From Echinarachnius parma (Eukaryota; Echinodermata; Echinoidea; Clypeasteroida; Echinarachniidae): DNA of 64,000 nucleotides. Shown one piece after another: positions 1-11,672 of this stretch. A program made the position numbers and the translations under genes. The stretch lies in contig JBAMJV010005485.1 of assembly GCA_037951105.1 (NCBI GenBank), positions 62,001 to 126,000 on the forward strand, given 5' to 3'. Within the stretch, counting starts at the first letter, position 1. The number at the start of each line of letters is the position of its first letter. The notes under the pieces are model-generated. The model did no database searches, was not told where the DNA came from, and saw only the letters and a list, made by a program, of their open reading frames with translations.

Positions 1-855
1 TAGGCAGGTTGGCTGCTATAAACAGGTGGCCTCTAAGATAGGCAGGTTGGCTGCTATAGACAGGTGGTCACTAAGATAGGCAGGTTGGCTGCTATAGACA
101 GGTGGCCACTAAGATAGGCTTGACTGTATAGGCAGGTTGGCTGCTATAGACAGGTGGCCACTAAGATAGGCAGGTTGGCTGCTATAGACAGGTGGCCACT
201 GCTATAGACAGGTGGCCACTAAGATAGGCAGGTTGGCTGCTATAAACAGGTGGCCACTAAGATAGGCAGGTTGGCTGCTATAAACAGGTGGCCACTAAGA
301 TAGGCAGGTTGGCTGCTATAGACAGGTGGTCACTAATATAGGCAGGTTGGCTGCTATAGACAGGTGGCCACTAAGATAGGCAGGTTGGCTGCTATAGACA
401 GGTGGTCACTAAGATAGGCAGGTTGGCTGTTATAGACAGGTGGTTACTAAGATAGGCAGGTTGGCTGCTATAGACAGGTGGCCACTAAGATAGGCAGGTT
501 GGCTGCTATAGACAGGTGGCCACTGCTATAGACAGGTGGCCACTAAGATAGGCAGGTTGGCTGCTATAAACAGGTGGCCACTAAGATAGGCAGGTTGGCT
601 GCTATAGACAGGTGGCCACTAAGATAGGCAGGTTGGCTGCTATAGACAGGTGGTCACTAAGATAGGCAGGTTGGCTGCTATAGACAGGTGGTCACTAAGA
701 TAGGCAGGTTGGCTGTTATAGACAGGTGGTCACTAAGATAGGCAGGTTGGCTGTTATAGACAGGTGGTTACTAAGATAGGCAGGTTGGCTGCTATAGACA
801 GGTGGCCACTAAGATAGTTTTGACTGTATAAGCAGGTTGGCTGTTATAGACAGGT
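1..855. repeat. 38-bp minisatellite, about 22 units
   Basis: Head-to-tail copies of a 38-bp unit beginning TAGGCAGGTTGGCTGCTATA. Units differ at a few positions: ATAGACAGG versus ATAAACAGG, and GGCCACT versus GGTCACT or GGTTACT. Some units are cut to a 20-bp half, as near 200 and 520, and variant junctions containing TGACTGTATA lie near 120 and 815. The array runs off the left edge and stops 20 bp from the splice donor of the XRN1 exon at 875-985, so it lies in the following intron on the minus strand. Confidence 0.97.
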
Positions 856-874
856 GGTCTAAGGTTTGACTTAC

Positions 875-985
875 CAAGTCTGAATCAATTCCATAGATGC
901 AATGCCTTGTGTTGGAGTCATAGTCCTTCCTGGCTTTCTCTGCTCGGATGAAATCCATGATCTTGTGTTCTCCCTCACCAGGTGT
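875..985 (-). CDS. XRN1: XRN1-like 5'-3' exoribonuclease, coding exon 5 (downstream copy)
   Basis: This 111-bp exon (37 codons, phase 0 at both ends) starts after TTTTGTACAG and ends at TTG before GTAAGT. It reads TPGEGEHKIMDFIRAEKA, followed by NTRHCIYGIDSDL. In the XRN family this segment carries four of the metal-binding acids: both Glu of GEGEHKI (residues 172 and 174 here) and both Asp of GIDSDL (202 and 204). They coordinate Mg2+ for stepwise removal of 5'-monophosphorylated nucleotides from decapped mRNA in the cytoplasm. The human match is about four residues longer upstream, so numbering shifts by four. The next exon should lie beyond the left edge. The minisatellite occupies the intron that follows. 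Splicing is inferred from sequence only. Confidence 0.93.
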
Positions 986-1677
986 CTGTACAAAACCAAA
1001 CAAATTATTCATAACAGGGAATAATTTTCCTCCTCAAATTTGATTAGCAATTTCAGCCGATGGATAAATATTTCAAATGAAATTCTGTACACTTCTATGG
1101 AAGAAAACTGCTACACAAAAGATATTTTGTATAGCAGTCATGCAAAAATGCATAGCAAATTGCGATGCGATACATGGGAAGCAAGGAAAGGTATCTTGTG
1201 GTAGGATTTTAACTAGCATCCTGAACACTGCATATCAAGAGCTTGACTAATAATAATAATAACAAGTCAACGCAAAGCGTACTAAGGCTGAGTCATTACG
1301 GATATTTTATAAACCCGGTTCCGATCGTTTTGCAACGGTCGGAACCCGATATTCCGATTAAAAAAATAAATGTTAAAAAATTCCAAACACCCTGTAGTGT
1401 TGTGGGAATCACACTGGCCTAGGCGCGAGCCTATATGTGCCTACTACTTGAAGGAAAATTTAGCAACATGTATAATTTTCTCTTATTCAAAAAATGACTA
1501 GTAAAAAGTTAGGTCATGTATATTCATGACTCATGAGTCATGAATATTCATAAGATAATTTTTGACTAACCACTTGTTTTATATGAGAAAATTGTATATA
1601 ATATGCTGATAAATGCTACTTTAAGTCCCGGTTTCGTTTTTTTCGGAAACGGGCTCTGTACAACAAAAAAAAATATA
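986..1677. other. XRN1 intron 4, distal part
   Basis: AT-rich intronic sequence with no coding signal. From about 1,283 it contains the end-like motif AAGGCTGAGTCATTACGG and CCGGTTCCGATCG-type sequence. This resembles the termini of the hAT-like element at 11,969-12,948, so a decayed relative is likely here. Confidence 0.5.
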
Positions 1678-2821
1678 TACCGTATTTGTCGGTGTATAAC
1701 CCGCACCTTTTTTCTCAAAAAAAAGCTCCAAAATGGGGGGAGCGGTTAATACACGGAGATAGGAAAATTGTACACGCAAATTGCCTAGCCAGCGCCGGGC
1801 CTTAATTACTACACGGAGATAAGATTCACAAGTGACCAAAGTCCACCTCAGCAAGGCATTCATACTCATACGATGCACGGAAAATACAAGCATATTCCCC
1901 CCAAAACAAGTCATGCAGTGTCTTTTATGTTTCTCTTTTACCTCTTCCTAAATATTGCTCGTTGTTGCTGCGAAAGCGGCTTGGAAGATTCACGATCTTA
2001 GTACGAATCCTAACATGCACCCGCGCGACTGGCCGAGCAGCTCAGGCGGGAATTCTCTTTCCTGACGCGACCCCCGGCCGCCGCCCCGCCGGTGCGCGCT
2101 GGCGGTGTGCATGCTAGCGCTGCAGGTAGCACAGGCGCGCATTCGTTCAAGTGAAAGGCCACGCCGCTGAATGCACACACGTGTGCGATTTCCGCATGTG
2201 CTAAATAAGAAATTGGTACGTTGTACACTGTAGCACTCGATATGTCATCAAAATTATGCTAAACCATTGAGTGCTAATACTCAAAATAATAATAATAATA
2301 ATAATAATAATAAGAATACCAGCTTTCGCCATGTCTTCAGACAATGCACTCGCAAGTAACGATCGTAATTTCTTATCCCCTGAAACAGTTTTCAAGAGTA
2401 GATTCAACATAATTTGAACTAGAAAGAAGGAATAACATTTAAGGTACAGTTTTTTTTAAATCTCCGTTCTGATTGTTTTATTGGTGAAATCTTCGTTTTG
2501 TTGTCTAACGTTTTATGTAGTCCCATGTGTAGTGATCCGTGTGGCAAATTCAACAGATGTTATAGATTCTTCTGCTGTGAAGAAGGCCTGATAATTTTCT
2601 TTATTTACTTCGGAGGCTTCAGTAAATAAAACAAAATTCATAGGCAAAAATTCTCTGATAGATAAGCTATTTTTGGTACCTTTCCTAAGAAAATGCTGAC
2701 CATCTAAAGACTAAAAATCAAGAATTATACTATCAAATTTTTTTTTTTTTCATGGAAAAACGGCCAAAGTTGGGTGTGCGGTTAATACATCGGAGTGGGT
2801 AATACACCGACAAATACGGTA
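1678..2821. mobile_element. TA-flanked inverted-repeat element (TACCGTATTTG family)
   Basis: The ends are inverted: TACCGTATTTGTCGGTGTAT at the left, and the complement of the same motif, ending ACAAATACGGTA, at the right. TA lies at both edges, as expected for Tc1/mariner-like non-autonomous elements. Inside each end is a second, similar inverted block with GCGGTTAATACA. The interior has a GC-rich stretch near 2,040-2,170, an (AAT)n run near 2,286-2,312 and no transposase. Confidence 0.75.
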
Positions 2822-3274
2822 TATATATTTTCGCATATATATTTAATGAGCTATGACCTTTGACCTACTCCGAAATCGAACTTAGGCTGTATTTTGATAC
2901 CATGTACCTTCGCATCAAATTTCATTAAACATTAATAAAGTTATCGAACGGAAACCAGATTTGTTACGGAAGTATGGACGGACAGACGAAGTTACTAAAT
3001 CCCCTCCGACTTCATCCGCGAGGGGATAATAATAATACAGGTTACTTATATAGCGCTATTCACAACGTATCATAGCGTTTACAATTATAACAATTAAAAC
3101 AACAAAAATTACAAGACAGACCTTTCTTTGTTTTGGGGGCAGTGTTAGCACAACCAACAAGCTAAACTTCTTGATTCTACTTATCCAGTTTTAGGTGTCA
3201 GTCTAGATATGCCTCAATTCATTTGTCGTTCGAAAGGGCGATTAACAACAAATTCTGAGTGACATTTCACCCAC
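2822..3274. repeat. Decayed TGACCTTTGACC-type repeat followed by a LINE 3' tail
   Basis: At 2,850-3,030 there is TGACCTTTGACC followed by a stretch ending ATGGACGGACAGACGAAG, the same plan as the elements at 30.1, 45.7 and 49.5 kb. At 3,027-3,070 lies (AAT)n followed by TATATAGCGCTATT, the inverted 3' tail typical of CR1/L2-type LINEs or SINEs using them. No reading frame is left. Confidence 0.6.
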
Positions 3275-3470
3275 CTCATGTCCTGACAAGAAGACCCTAA
3301 CTCCCTGCCACTTGGTGTCGCTTGTGATCTTCATGTTGACCAGGTACTTGAGCTGTTCTTGGAGTCGCACCATGAAGGGTGTTCCTGGAGTGATGCAGTT
3401 AGCATCAAATCTCTTCTCATCAGGGAGAGTCTCTCCCCTACTTATAGCCTCCTCCTCCTGTTCTTCTGTC
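3275..3470 (-). CDS. XRN1: XRN1-like 5'-3' exoribonuclease, coding exon 4 (downstream copy)
   Basis: This 196-bp exon starts after AATGTGTAACAG and ends at GAG before GTGGGT. Its first base completes a Gly codon split by the previous intron, and it then encodes 65 residues. RGETLPDEKRFDANCITPGT and VNMKITSDTKWQGV match the XRN1 catalytic domain, where human has GETLPTEARFDSNCITPGTE. It ends SGHE, and the next exon supplies TPGEGE, so the join is seamless. The linker before RGETLP (TEEQEEEAIS) is acidic and three or four residues shorter than in vertebrate XRN1. Confidence 0.95.
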
Positions 3471-4024
3471 CTGTTACACATTATCAACAAATCACAATTA
3501 AGAACACAATTAACTGATTGCTGCTCTCTACTCCGGACTATAAATGATAATTGAAGAAACGGGACCCGAGTTTGAACTTAATCAATGCCCCAGTATTTTA
3601 TGCCCTTCAGCAAGGCATTTAATCCACATTGCTGCTCTCTACGGAGGAGTAGAAATTGGTACTTGGCCGGGTGTAAAATTTGCCTGTGGCGCTCTGCATC
3701 ATAGGGCAGCTTTGGCTAGTATGCTCCCCTGGAAGTCAAGATGGTGCACAAGAAAATTGTGCAGGTTTAAACTGTACCTGATGACCAAGAGTAATAATGC
3801 ACCTCTAATAGGGCACCTAGATACATGGCATTCTATAAATGATTATCATCAACCAACTTCTTAGTTTGAAAAGAGAATTCTCCAAGAGAGTTAATAGTTA
3901 GTTCTCAACACACACCCATATTGCCATGTCAATCCCCTAATCATAACAACCGTGAAAGATAAAATAACCTTTAAAAGTCCAAACTTCTTTTCCTAATTTC
4001 AACCATCTTGATTCCCAACTCTTA
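3471..4024. other. XRN1 intron 3, unassigned
   Basis: No coding signal and no repeat recognised apart from the exon-3 copy that follows at 4,025. The plus-strand open frame at 3,544-3,864 has no recognisable composition or motif and is probably chance. Confidence 0.5.
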
Positions 4025-4093
4025 TCTGAATCTCCTTCTGTGCTGCTGGTTCATCTTAGCTCTGGGAGCCACACCATCCACGGCCATGAAGAA
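4025..4093 (-). pseudogene. Partial second copy of XRN1 exon 3
   Basis: Sixty-nine bases encode FFMAVDGVAPRAKMNQQ, followed by HRRRFR and then TAA. This repeats the second half of the true exon 3 about 200 bp away, including the catalytic-Asp segment. It is closer to the vertebrate sequence (PRAKMNQQRGRRFR) than the spliced exon is (PKAKLEQMRGGRF). There is no AG acceptor just before it, and AG-ATAAGA replaces a GT donor. I therefore read it as an unspliced duplicate. An alternative or formerly mutually exclusive exon is possible. Confidence 0.7.
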
Positions 4094-4221
4094 CAACAAG
4101 TATATAAACAATTTCCTGGTCGAACAGAGTGTATAGACGATGCATGTGTTGGCAAGTCTCTGCCAACTACCTGCTACATTGTCCATGCATTGCCTACAAC
4201 ACACAACTATATGTAACTTAC

Positions 4222-4322
4222 CCGAATCTACCTCCACGCATCTGTTCCAGCTTAGCTTTGGGCGCAACACCATCCACGGCCATGAAGAACACCTTGCGGG
4301 GCTTGATGATGCGGAACAGCAC
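4222..4322 (-). CDS. XRN1: XRN1-like 5'-3' exoribonuclease, coding exon 3 (downstream copy)
   Basis: This 101-bp exon lies between TGCCTGCCAG and GTAAGT. It encodes VLFRIIKPRKVFFMAVDGVA, then PKAKLEQMRGGRF and two bases of a Gly codon. VFFMAVDGVAP is an XRN hallmark. Counting from the initiator Met, its Asp is residue 86, the position of a catalytic metal ligand in XRN1. The end differs from most XRN1 proteins: KLEQMRGGRF replaces KMNQQRGRRFR, which removes one basic residue of the RRFR cluster. The neighbouring unspliced copy at 4,025-4,093 keeps the more usual version. Confidence 0.94.
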
Positions 4323-4911
4323 CTGGCAGGCAACGGAAACACAAAGGTTTATAGCCAATTAATGATTATAAATACTAAAGCTATGCGCTTTACAAATGTA
4401 TATAGTGTCTCCAAAGGACCCCAAAATACTTAAAAAGTAGTAGTAAAAGGTGTATTCTTCATATGGTTAGCATCCAACTATTCTTCATTTCAGTCACCAT
4501 AACCAATTTGCTGATTATTATGATTCAAAATCTGGGTTCTGGGAACAAAATAAAATATGTTTTCAGGAGCTACTTTTCAAACTTGCTCTAAAATGTGTTT
4601 TTCATTGAAATCTATGAAAATGTATGGGGGCTCCTTTATGATTTTGGGGAGCTCTTTTGGCATTTCAGGGGCAAATTTTCCCTGAGACCCCGTGTATTTT
4701 GTCCCTGATTGGGTTTCTAAAATCCTTCCAAACTGTAAACATGATTATCTCTTCCTCTTCCACAATTCCAATGTAGTCCTACTTCAGACAATACTAGCCA
4801 AGTAGACAGAAGGTAAACACATTTTCATTCATTTTTGGACTTGTCATTTTAACATGTCATTGACATTGGCTAAGATAATACACTGTTCATGGCTAATCAT
4901 AAACTGATTAT
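4323..4911. other. XRN1 intron 2, proximal part
   Basis: AT-rich, with no coding signal and no recognised repeat. The large inverted-repeat element begins at its far end. Confidence 0.5.
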
Positions 4912-5929
4912 GGGCAAGTCCAAGATAACGCGCGTGTTACGTATGGGACATTTCAGAGACTTTCACCCCCTAAAAAATAATGTAGCTCGGGACTTTGATA
5001 TTATTCTTTTACCATCTCCATTACTGGTATCTATGAGAAGAATTACCATGGTAAAGATGGTGAACTTTGACCTTTGCAATAATATTTTATTAGATAAAAT
5101 GTATGGCGTTACGTATGCGACCAGAAGAAATGAGGTTGAAAACTCTGTGAAAGTAATTTAGAAGACAAATTGTAATTCAGTGTGGTAGAGGGTACATTAC
5201 TCGGGTTTATTAAGGCAAAGTTTCATTTCATTATGAAGAACGCTTTTCTTGCAGGCTCAAACTAATTTTGGTAAAGACGTGTTACGTATGGGACAGTTAC
5301 CGGGACATTTTGTCCCCATTCGTTTAATGTAGGGAAATCAATATTAAAGGCAAATTGAGGGTATTTTGGCAAATTAAGGGTATTTTGTAAAAATAACGAG
5401 TTGGGATTGTGATTGGTGTAAATAAACTTATCAGAAATGGTATTGTCATCCCTTAAAACCTTATAAAAGAGGTATCACTCATTAATTTGGCATTCCTAGA
5501 TCAGATCAATACAGTTTTACAGGAATTTGAGAAATGCAAATTAGGTTATAAATTATGCAACTCATATGCTTTGTATAATGTTTTTGGAGTCAAAGTAAGT
5601 TAACAAATCTTACATACATACTAGGAAATGATTAAATCCAATTAATACATTGTGTGTGTTTGTAAGCTACTGTTTAACAGTATTATTCATAAATATGCAA
5701 ATTAGGGGCAGCCATCTTGGATTTCAGGGCTTTACTAAAGTGGTATGCAAATGTGAAGTAGAAATGGCTTCCTTTGCCCCAAATACCTTAAATGAAATGT
5801 TGGAACATTTTACATTACATTTTCTGAATACAAATAGCCATCTTGCTCTAATTCATATGCAAATTAGCTAATTATCTTTAAAAATGGCTGCGGAGCCTAA
5901 AATCTATTATATTAATACGGTAAGCTTCA

Positions 5930-7130
5930 ACCCCCCAAAATGGTTCCCACTCGAGATATCCTCACCTCGAGGATTCGGTGACTCCCCGACCGTCGCGATC
6001 GAAGGATATACGTTTTACGGAGGACAATAAGGCATTCCCGCGTCGCTCCCGCCCTGTGGTCGTCATCCAGATCGAAGAAAAGGGAAAGTCAGCAATGTCA
6101 ATTGCCCGTTTAAGACGCCGAGCATTGACTAACGATTTACCGCCGCAACTTTGTTCGACGAACATAAAGCGGAGTCGATAAATCAAGTATTATATTGTGA
6201 AGCCGCCTTACATATAACACGTTGCAAAAATACCCAGGTTTTGATAAATATCAATATTTATATTGCGCGGATGGTATGGTAATGATCGCTATTCCCGATT
6301 GGCATCGTGCTAGCACGGGCATGAACGACAAAATGACGACAACTTCAATTTGGCTGCACTTATACCACGCATGCAGTATACTCCGTGCCCGTACAACCGT
6401 GTATATGTTACGGAATCATCTTAATCACCCCCACCGTATCGCGTCTAAACTGCCTTCGGCTAACAGGCCCGTGTTTATTTGCATAGTCTGTTGACCAAAG
6501 AATCAAATTAATTCCTACCCCCGACCGTGGTATAAGTGCAATATCGCCATCCCGCGGCAATGTGTTAATTTGCAGTGGCCAACTACCATGATATACAAAT
6601 ATTGATGCAAACTACCCATTGTATAGTTCAATGGAAATACCAGGGGTGGGGGTGGGGGGGGGGGGGGGGGCGGAGGGGAGAGTCGGGGAAAGTATCCGCT
6701 CCTGATCGCTGAAGCAAACTCCGTCCAAGGGAATATATCCCCGGGTTTCAAAAGAATATGAAAAACGAATACAATTTCATGAAGTGCATATTAAATGACA
6801 TATGTATTTCGTCATTAGTCTTTTAATACACCCACTATTATCGAATTGCGTCATGATAGTTGTAAACATAATGTACGGAGGATGGGGTTACACGTTTACC
6901 GACAATCGTTCGGATTGGGAGGAAATTCTTTACTTGCCTTTTTACAACACGTACAAGGAAATAGTTAAATATCTCGCAATCCGCACAGGATTGACAATGA
7001 TTGATAATACGACATACGAGTATAAAGAGTGTCATTTTATTAAATGCATGAAAAGCCAGCTATACTCATTCCCTCCGGCGCAATTATATATCCCCGGGTT
7101 TCACAAGAATATGATAAACGCATGACAGGG
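5930..7130. other. Unassigned segment inside the 7-kb element
   Basis: Base composition is less AT-rich than the surroundings. A roughly 32-bp direct repeat beginning TATATCCCCGGGTTTCA occurs near 6,734 and 7,086. A poly-G tract lies at about 6,646-6,671. Open frames here lack family motifs. Confidence 0.35.
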
Positions 7131-7257
7131 GATAATACTGTTAAAATCGGAAATCAAACCTATAGGACAACATCCTGCAGATTTGGAAAAGGGGAAAGGT
7201 GATCACTGTACCCCTACTAACTTCGTATAATTATTATAGTTAACATTCAAAAAGAGT

Positions 7258-8736
7258 GTAATAATAATAATAATTTCAGCTTATATAGCGCATATAACCA
7301 AATTGGTTCCCTATGCGCTTTACAATATTTACAAACATTTCAAAAGTATATATAATACAGTCAATTTAACATGAACAAAAACACGAAACTAATTAGAAAA
7401 CAAGTGGGTCTTAAGTACGGTTCTAAAAGAAGATAGTGTTGATGCCGTGCGGATGTGAAGTGGCAGATTGTTCCAAAGGGTTGGTGCGATAAAAGAGAAT
7501 GATCTATGTCCATATGTCTGAGTGCGAGCACGGGGTATGTGCAGGAGGTGTTGGTTCTGGGAACGAAGGGTGCGACGTGGAGTGTATTGAACTAGAAGAT
7601 GTGAGATGTAGGAAGGTGCAAGTCCGTGAAGAGCTTTGTAGGTCATGAGAAGAATTTTGAAATGAGTTCGTTTGTCCATTGGTAGCCAGTGTAGATTGTG
7701 CAGAATTGGTGTGATGTGGGATGTGCGTCTGGCCCGTTCGGTGATTCGTGCAGATATATTTTGAATTCTCTGGAGATGTTGGATGTCTTGGTCTGGCATG
7801 TTTGAGAGTAGTGCGTTTCCTGAGTCTAGGCGTGAAGTTACAAATGCGTGAATGAGTTTTACGGTGGTCTGTTTGTCGAGCTGGTTACGAATACGTCCTA
7901 TTTTATGGATGGCTGCTGTAGCTGTGCGACAGATCTTCTTAAAGGGAGAGATCCACTTTTGCAAGCCAAAATTCAAAAGTTGCGAGGTTATTGTCTTATA
8001 TGAAAGGAAATGTCATTTAATAGCATGCCTGAAAAAATTATGGCTTGAAATCTCTTTTTCGTGGAGTTATAGACCTAAAACTGAATAAACTGAGGGACGT
8101 CGGTTAATTATGTACATACGTATTTTTGGCCGGTGAGTAAGTTCGTACATAGATTTCACGGAGTGCCAGATCGGTATGCATGACCCCTACGTGACCCCCG
8201 CTAGCTACGTGAGCCGCGCATAAGTACTAATGTGTGAGCGTTTACCAAGCAAAATACCCAAACTTCGCTTAAACTGACTACATGTAATTATATATTCTTT
8301 CTTTTTGAGATCTTTTTCCGTGACATACGTTAACAAATGTCGGCTTCACAATACCTTTACGAGAATTAGTACTATATTGTTGTAATATTATGCTAAATCA
8401 GTTGAACTCCTTTATTGACCGATATATAGTTTAAATGGAGGGACGCATTCGTTTTTCATTCGTAGAATCCAAATTAGAGGGCTGTTCGCTCTGAATTTTT
8501 TTTTGCGTGTTACATTGATCCCCATCCGTCAACTGAAAGCTGTTCAGACGTTTTGTAAAAGTGGATCTGTCCCTTTAACATGAGGTCGCATTGTCATGTG
8601 CTCATCAAACACGGCCCCAAGATTCCTGACTTCGGATGATGAGTGGACGAGTGCATCACCAACTGTGAACAATGTCGGAGTTGGAGCGCTGGGACGGAAA
8701 CGTGAGGACAAGTGTATCACCTCAGTTTTACTATCA
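7258..8736 (-). mobile_element. CR1/L2-type LINE, 3' fragment, interrupted
   Basis: The 195-codon frame at 7,389-7,976 encodes the end of reverse transcriptase plus the C-terminal region: AAIHKIGRIRNQLDKQTTVK, LDSGNALLSNMP, HNLHWLPMDKRTHFKILLMT and ending FRTVLKTHLFSN. Farther from the 3' end, 8,555-8,740 gives NDSKTEVIHLSSRFRPS and EVRNLGAVFDEHMTMRP from the same family. The 3' end has (AAT)n and TATATAGCGC. The two parts are separated by a TTAA element at 7,943-8,574. A second small TTAA element marks the point where homology is lost, so the copy is 5'-truncated. Its sequence differs clearly from the LINE at 50-54 kb. Confidence 0.88.
7943..8574. mobile_element. TTAA-flanked inverted-repeat element inside the LINE fragment
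   Basis: TTAA lies at 7,939-7,942 and 8,575-8,578. The ends are AGGGAGAGATCCACTTTTGC and its inverse with one or two differences. The TTAA target and ends starting AGGG or CCC resemble piggyBac-type non-autonomous elements. No transposase. Confidence 0.8.
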
Positions 8737-8740
8737 TTAA

Positions 8741-8898
8741 AGGGCATCAAGCGTGGGGATGCTACATAGCGGGTCGCCATTTTGAACTGGGTTAGTTTGC
8801 GCGCACCGCATGACACTGAGCTAACGTGCATTACGCACCGTGCGCAACGCGTATGCAAGATGGCGCCGCGCATCTCATTTGACGAATCTGAACTACCT
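8741..8898. mobile_element. Small TTAA-flanked foldback element
   Basis: 158 bp between TTAA at 8,737-8,740 and 8,899-8,902. The interior pairs GCGGGTCGCCATTTTG with an inverted CAAGATGGCGCCGCGC, and GCGCACCG with CGGTGCGC. The outer few bases match only as AGG/CCT. Confidence 0.55.
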
Positions 8899-9043
8899 TT
8901 AAGGGCAAGTTTGTTTTTGGTGTACCGGGGATATCCAATGGGTCAGGTTTATAGTGTTCACTGAAAGGATGTATTGCAATAACATGTGCAAAAGAGCAGG
9001 GTAGAGGAGGGATAGAACACCCGTGTCACTTTCGTATTTTAAC

Positions 9044-9136
9044 TACCGTAAAACTCCGTGTATAAGGCGCACTTTTTTCCGTCAGAAAAAATTTCAAAGT
9101 CGGGGGTGCGCCTTATACACAGGTACAGCAAAAAAA

Positions 9137-9230
<94 letters not shown>

Positions 9231-9684
9231 TGGGGGGGGGACACCGTGTAGTCATGTTCAATGTGTATTACACTGGTCTATAAGGCATGACAAGAGCTTG
9301 ATGTGAGGGGAACATTTATCAACATATAACTTTTTCCTACATACAAATGATAGTGGTTAGTAAAACAAAATACAAGTTTTGTAAGCAGTTACACTGCAAC
9401 TAATTGATTATTCAATGTTCATGAGTAGCAGCATTCATTTAATATTCAATTTTCTAACCAGTGGTCATACATTTTTCTCATTAAAAAACAGTTATTAATG
9501 AATTTAGCATTTTGCATATTTAATGAGCATTGCTATCTAATGAAAACATGAATATTCATGAGCAGCAGTTTTGTAAAAAAAAAAAAAAATAAATATTATT
9601 TTGTATTTTTTATTTTATTTTTTTTAGAAAGTTGGGGGTGCGCCTTATACACGGGGTGCGCCTTATACACGGAGTTTTACGGTA
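9044..9684. mobile_element. TACCG-ended inverted-repeat element
   Basis: Inverted ends TACCGTAAAACTCCGTGTAT continue as AAGGCGCAC. The right side repeats the inner GTGCGCCTTATACAC block twice. The middle holds a long A run followed by a long T run (9,143-9,229), itself hairpin-forming, and GGGGGGGG. It has the same plan as 1,678-2,821 but different ends. Confidence 0.75.
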
Positions 9685-10257
9685 TGTGGATAGGGAAGTT
9701 TGAAATAATTTTTAGAGGTCGGTGTGTTCTTAAAATCGTGATGGCTCTTTCTGACTAAAAACCCCGCGGATTTCCGCGGGTGCCGGTAGTATTGTTTTAA
9801 TATTTAAATAGCTCCACTTCTAAAAAAAAGGTTATGGACCTAATTACTTCCTCTATACTCATTTACATTGATATATCATGACAATATCACTCCCAAAATA
9901 AATATTTGCCTATCTGCCACAGAGGCTCTGGGCAGCTACATTGACTTTGTATGTGATTGTCCCATACGTAACACATTGTCCAATACGTAACACTTTCTAT
10001 AAATTCTAATTTTCTTATAAAACTAAGGTCTTATACAAATGTCCCAGCTTATTATAGTATTTTACTTTTAAAATGCATAAATTAGAACTTCCCAAAACTG
10101 CACTAGAATAAGTATTAAATTATTTGAGAAAAAGTTCCTCATTTTGTTACGTATTTCATTTCATGCTAAGACATGACCTAATTTGCATAATTAATTAGGT
10201 CATGACTTAATGTAAATGTAAAATTTATACGGATGGTTGAGTGGTCATGTCTATATA

Positions 10258-11672
10258 CAACGCTCGAAATTAACTTTTTTTGCTGGTGGCCCGGTCGGGC
10301 CAGTAAAATTAGTATTTTTCCAATTTTGGTGGCCCGAAACCAAAATCTACTGGCCCGAAGAAAATAAAGAAAAACAAAAGAAAAAAACGAGAAAATTCAT
10401 AGCACATTCAAAACTGTGGAAAAGTGGACAATTCACTGTTATTATACAAATTTGACCTCAACATTCTGTGTATGTCATGTGAAAATCTCAGACATATAAC
10501 ATGTTTTTAAATTGTGGTGTTTTAAGCTAATAATTGTAAGTCAAAAAGCCGATTCATCGGCTGCAAACATTGACAAGTCACCGATCTACTGTATCCGATT
10601 TCGAATACGGCAAACATGATTTATTGAGTTTTACATGCATAACAAATTTGATTGATAATGGAAATTTGTACTTATATATCAGACTTTTAATCTCACAATT
10701 GCGTAGAATATTGTTTTGAAACCCGTCATGAATGACACATTTTTCAAATTGTGGTGCTATATTTGTAAAACTGTTAGTCAAACATTTATAAATTCTTCGT
10801 GAACTTACGGACACAGTCACAACATCGGCGGCAACACAAGACGTAGACAATGCAGACACAACATAGGCTATGTTGAATTTTACATGCGAACCAAATTTGA
10901 TCGATTATTAAAATATCCTCTCACATTTCAGACTTTTAACCTCACTTTTCCATGGATTATTGTTTATAAACCTCACATAAATTAAATATTTTCAAATTGT
11001 GGGTTTTTGTTGTTGAAATTTTGGTGTCAAACATTGATGAATTGATCGTAAACTTTCTATGCTCACGTAAATTGCATGCACACTCACTACATGTTTTTAC
11101 ATTCCATATTTGGAATTGGAAAGCTCTATTCACAAAACGGGGGTGTGGGGATAAACAGAATGGAAAAAAACACAAATTAAACTTTTACAAATCGGACAAC
11201 ATTTCTCTTAACTTATTTCCGCAAGTATAGAAAATATTATTCTTGATATTTCCTATTATTTATTCAAGTTTTATATACAAACTGAACTGATAACAGAATT
11301 AATTTGATATCCTTCTACCTATCCCAAGTGGAACATGCTGTACAAATTTTACATGTGGGGATCGGATGGGGGGCGGGGCAGAAATAATGCTAATCATAAT
11401 AATTTGCGCCTTTTCTAAGCTGTCGGCAGAAGAAAAAAAATCACACAAAACTGTTCATTATTGACCTCTCTTTCCTATCTTTTTAAACCACAAATCAAGT
11501 ATTTTCTGTGAGGTATCAAATTTGCAATAAGAACCATAATATTGTGCACAATTGTTTCAACACATGGTGGCCCGATCGGGCCAGCAAACATTGGAATTAT
11601 GAGTTTTTTACTGGCCCGACAGCAATTTTTGGTGGCCCCGGGCCATCGGGCCTGTGCTAATTTCGAGCGTTG
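10258..11672. mobile_element. hAT-like non-autonomous element
   Basis: Inverted ends CAACGCTCGAAATTA are flanked by CTATATA on both sides (10,251-10,257 and 11,673-11,679). Inner arms carry GGTGGCCCGGTCGGGCCAG-type sequence in mirror orientation. CAGGGCTCGAAATTA-like termini and 7-8-bp duplications are typical of hAT elements. A segment of about 290 bp near 10,590-11,100 is tandemly duplicated and diverged. No transposase. Confidence 0.75.

Noticed and set aside
1-855. Regular repeats suggesting a CRISPR array
   Set aside because: Units are contiguous with no unique spacers, the copies vary among themselves, and the setting is an intron of a spliced gene.
5962-6186. Overlapping frames on both strands near 6.0-6.2 kb
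   Set aside because: Both are open over the same stretch, neither has a recognisable motif, and the region lies inside a non-coding element.
6733-7120. The repeated TATATCCCCGGGTTTCA block as short LTRs
   Set aside because: The repeat is only about 32 bp, with under 400 bp between copies and no retroelement signals.
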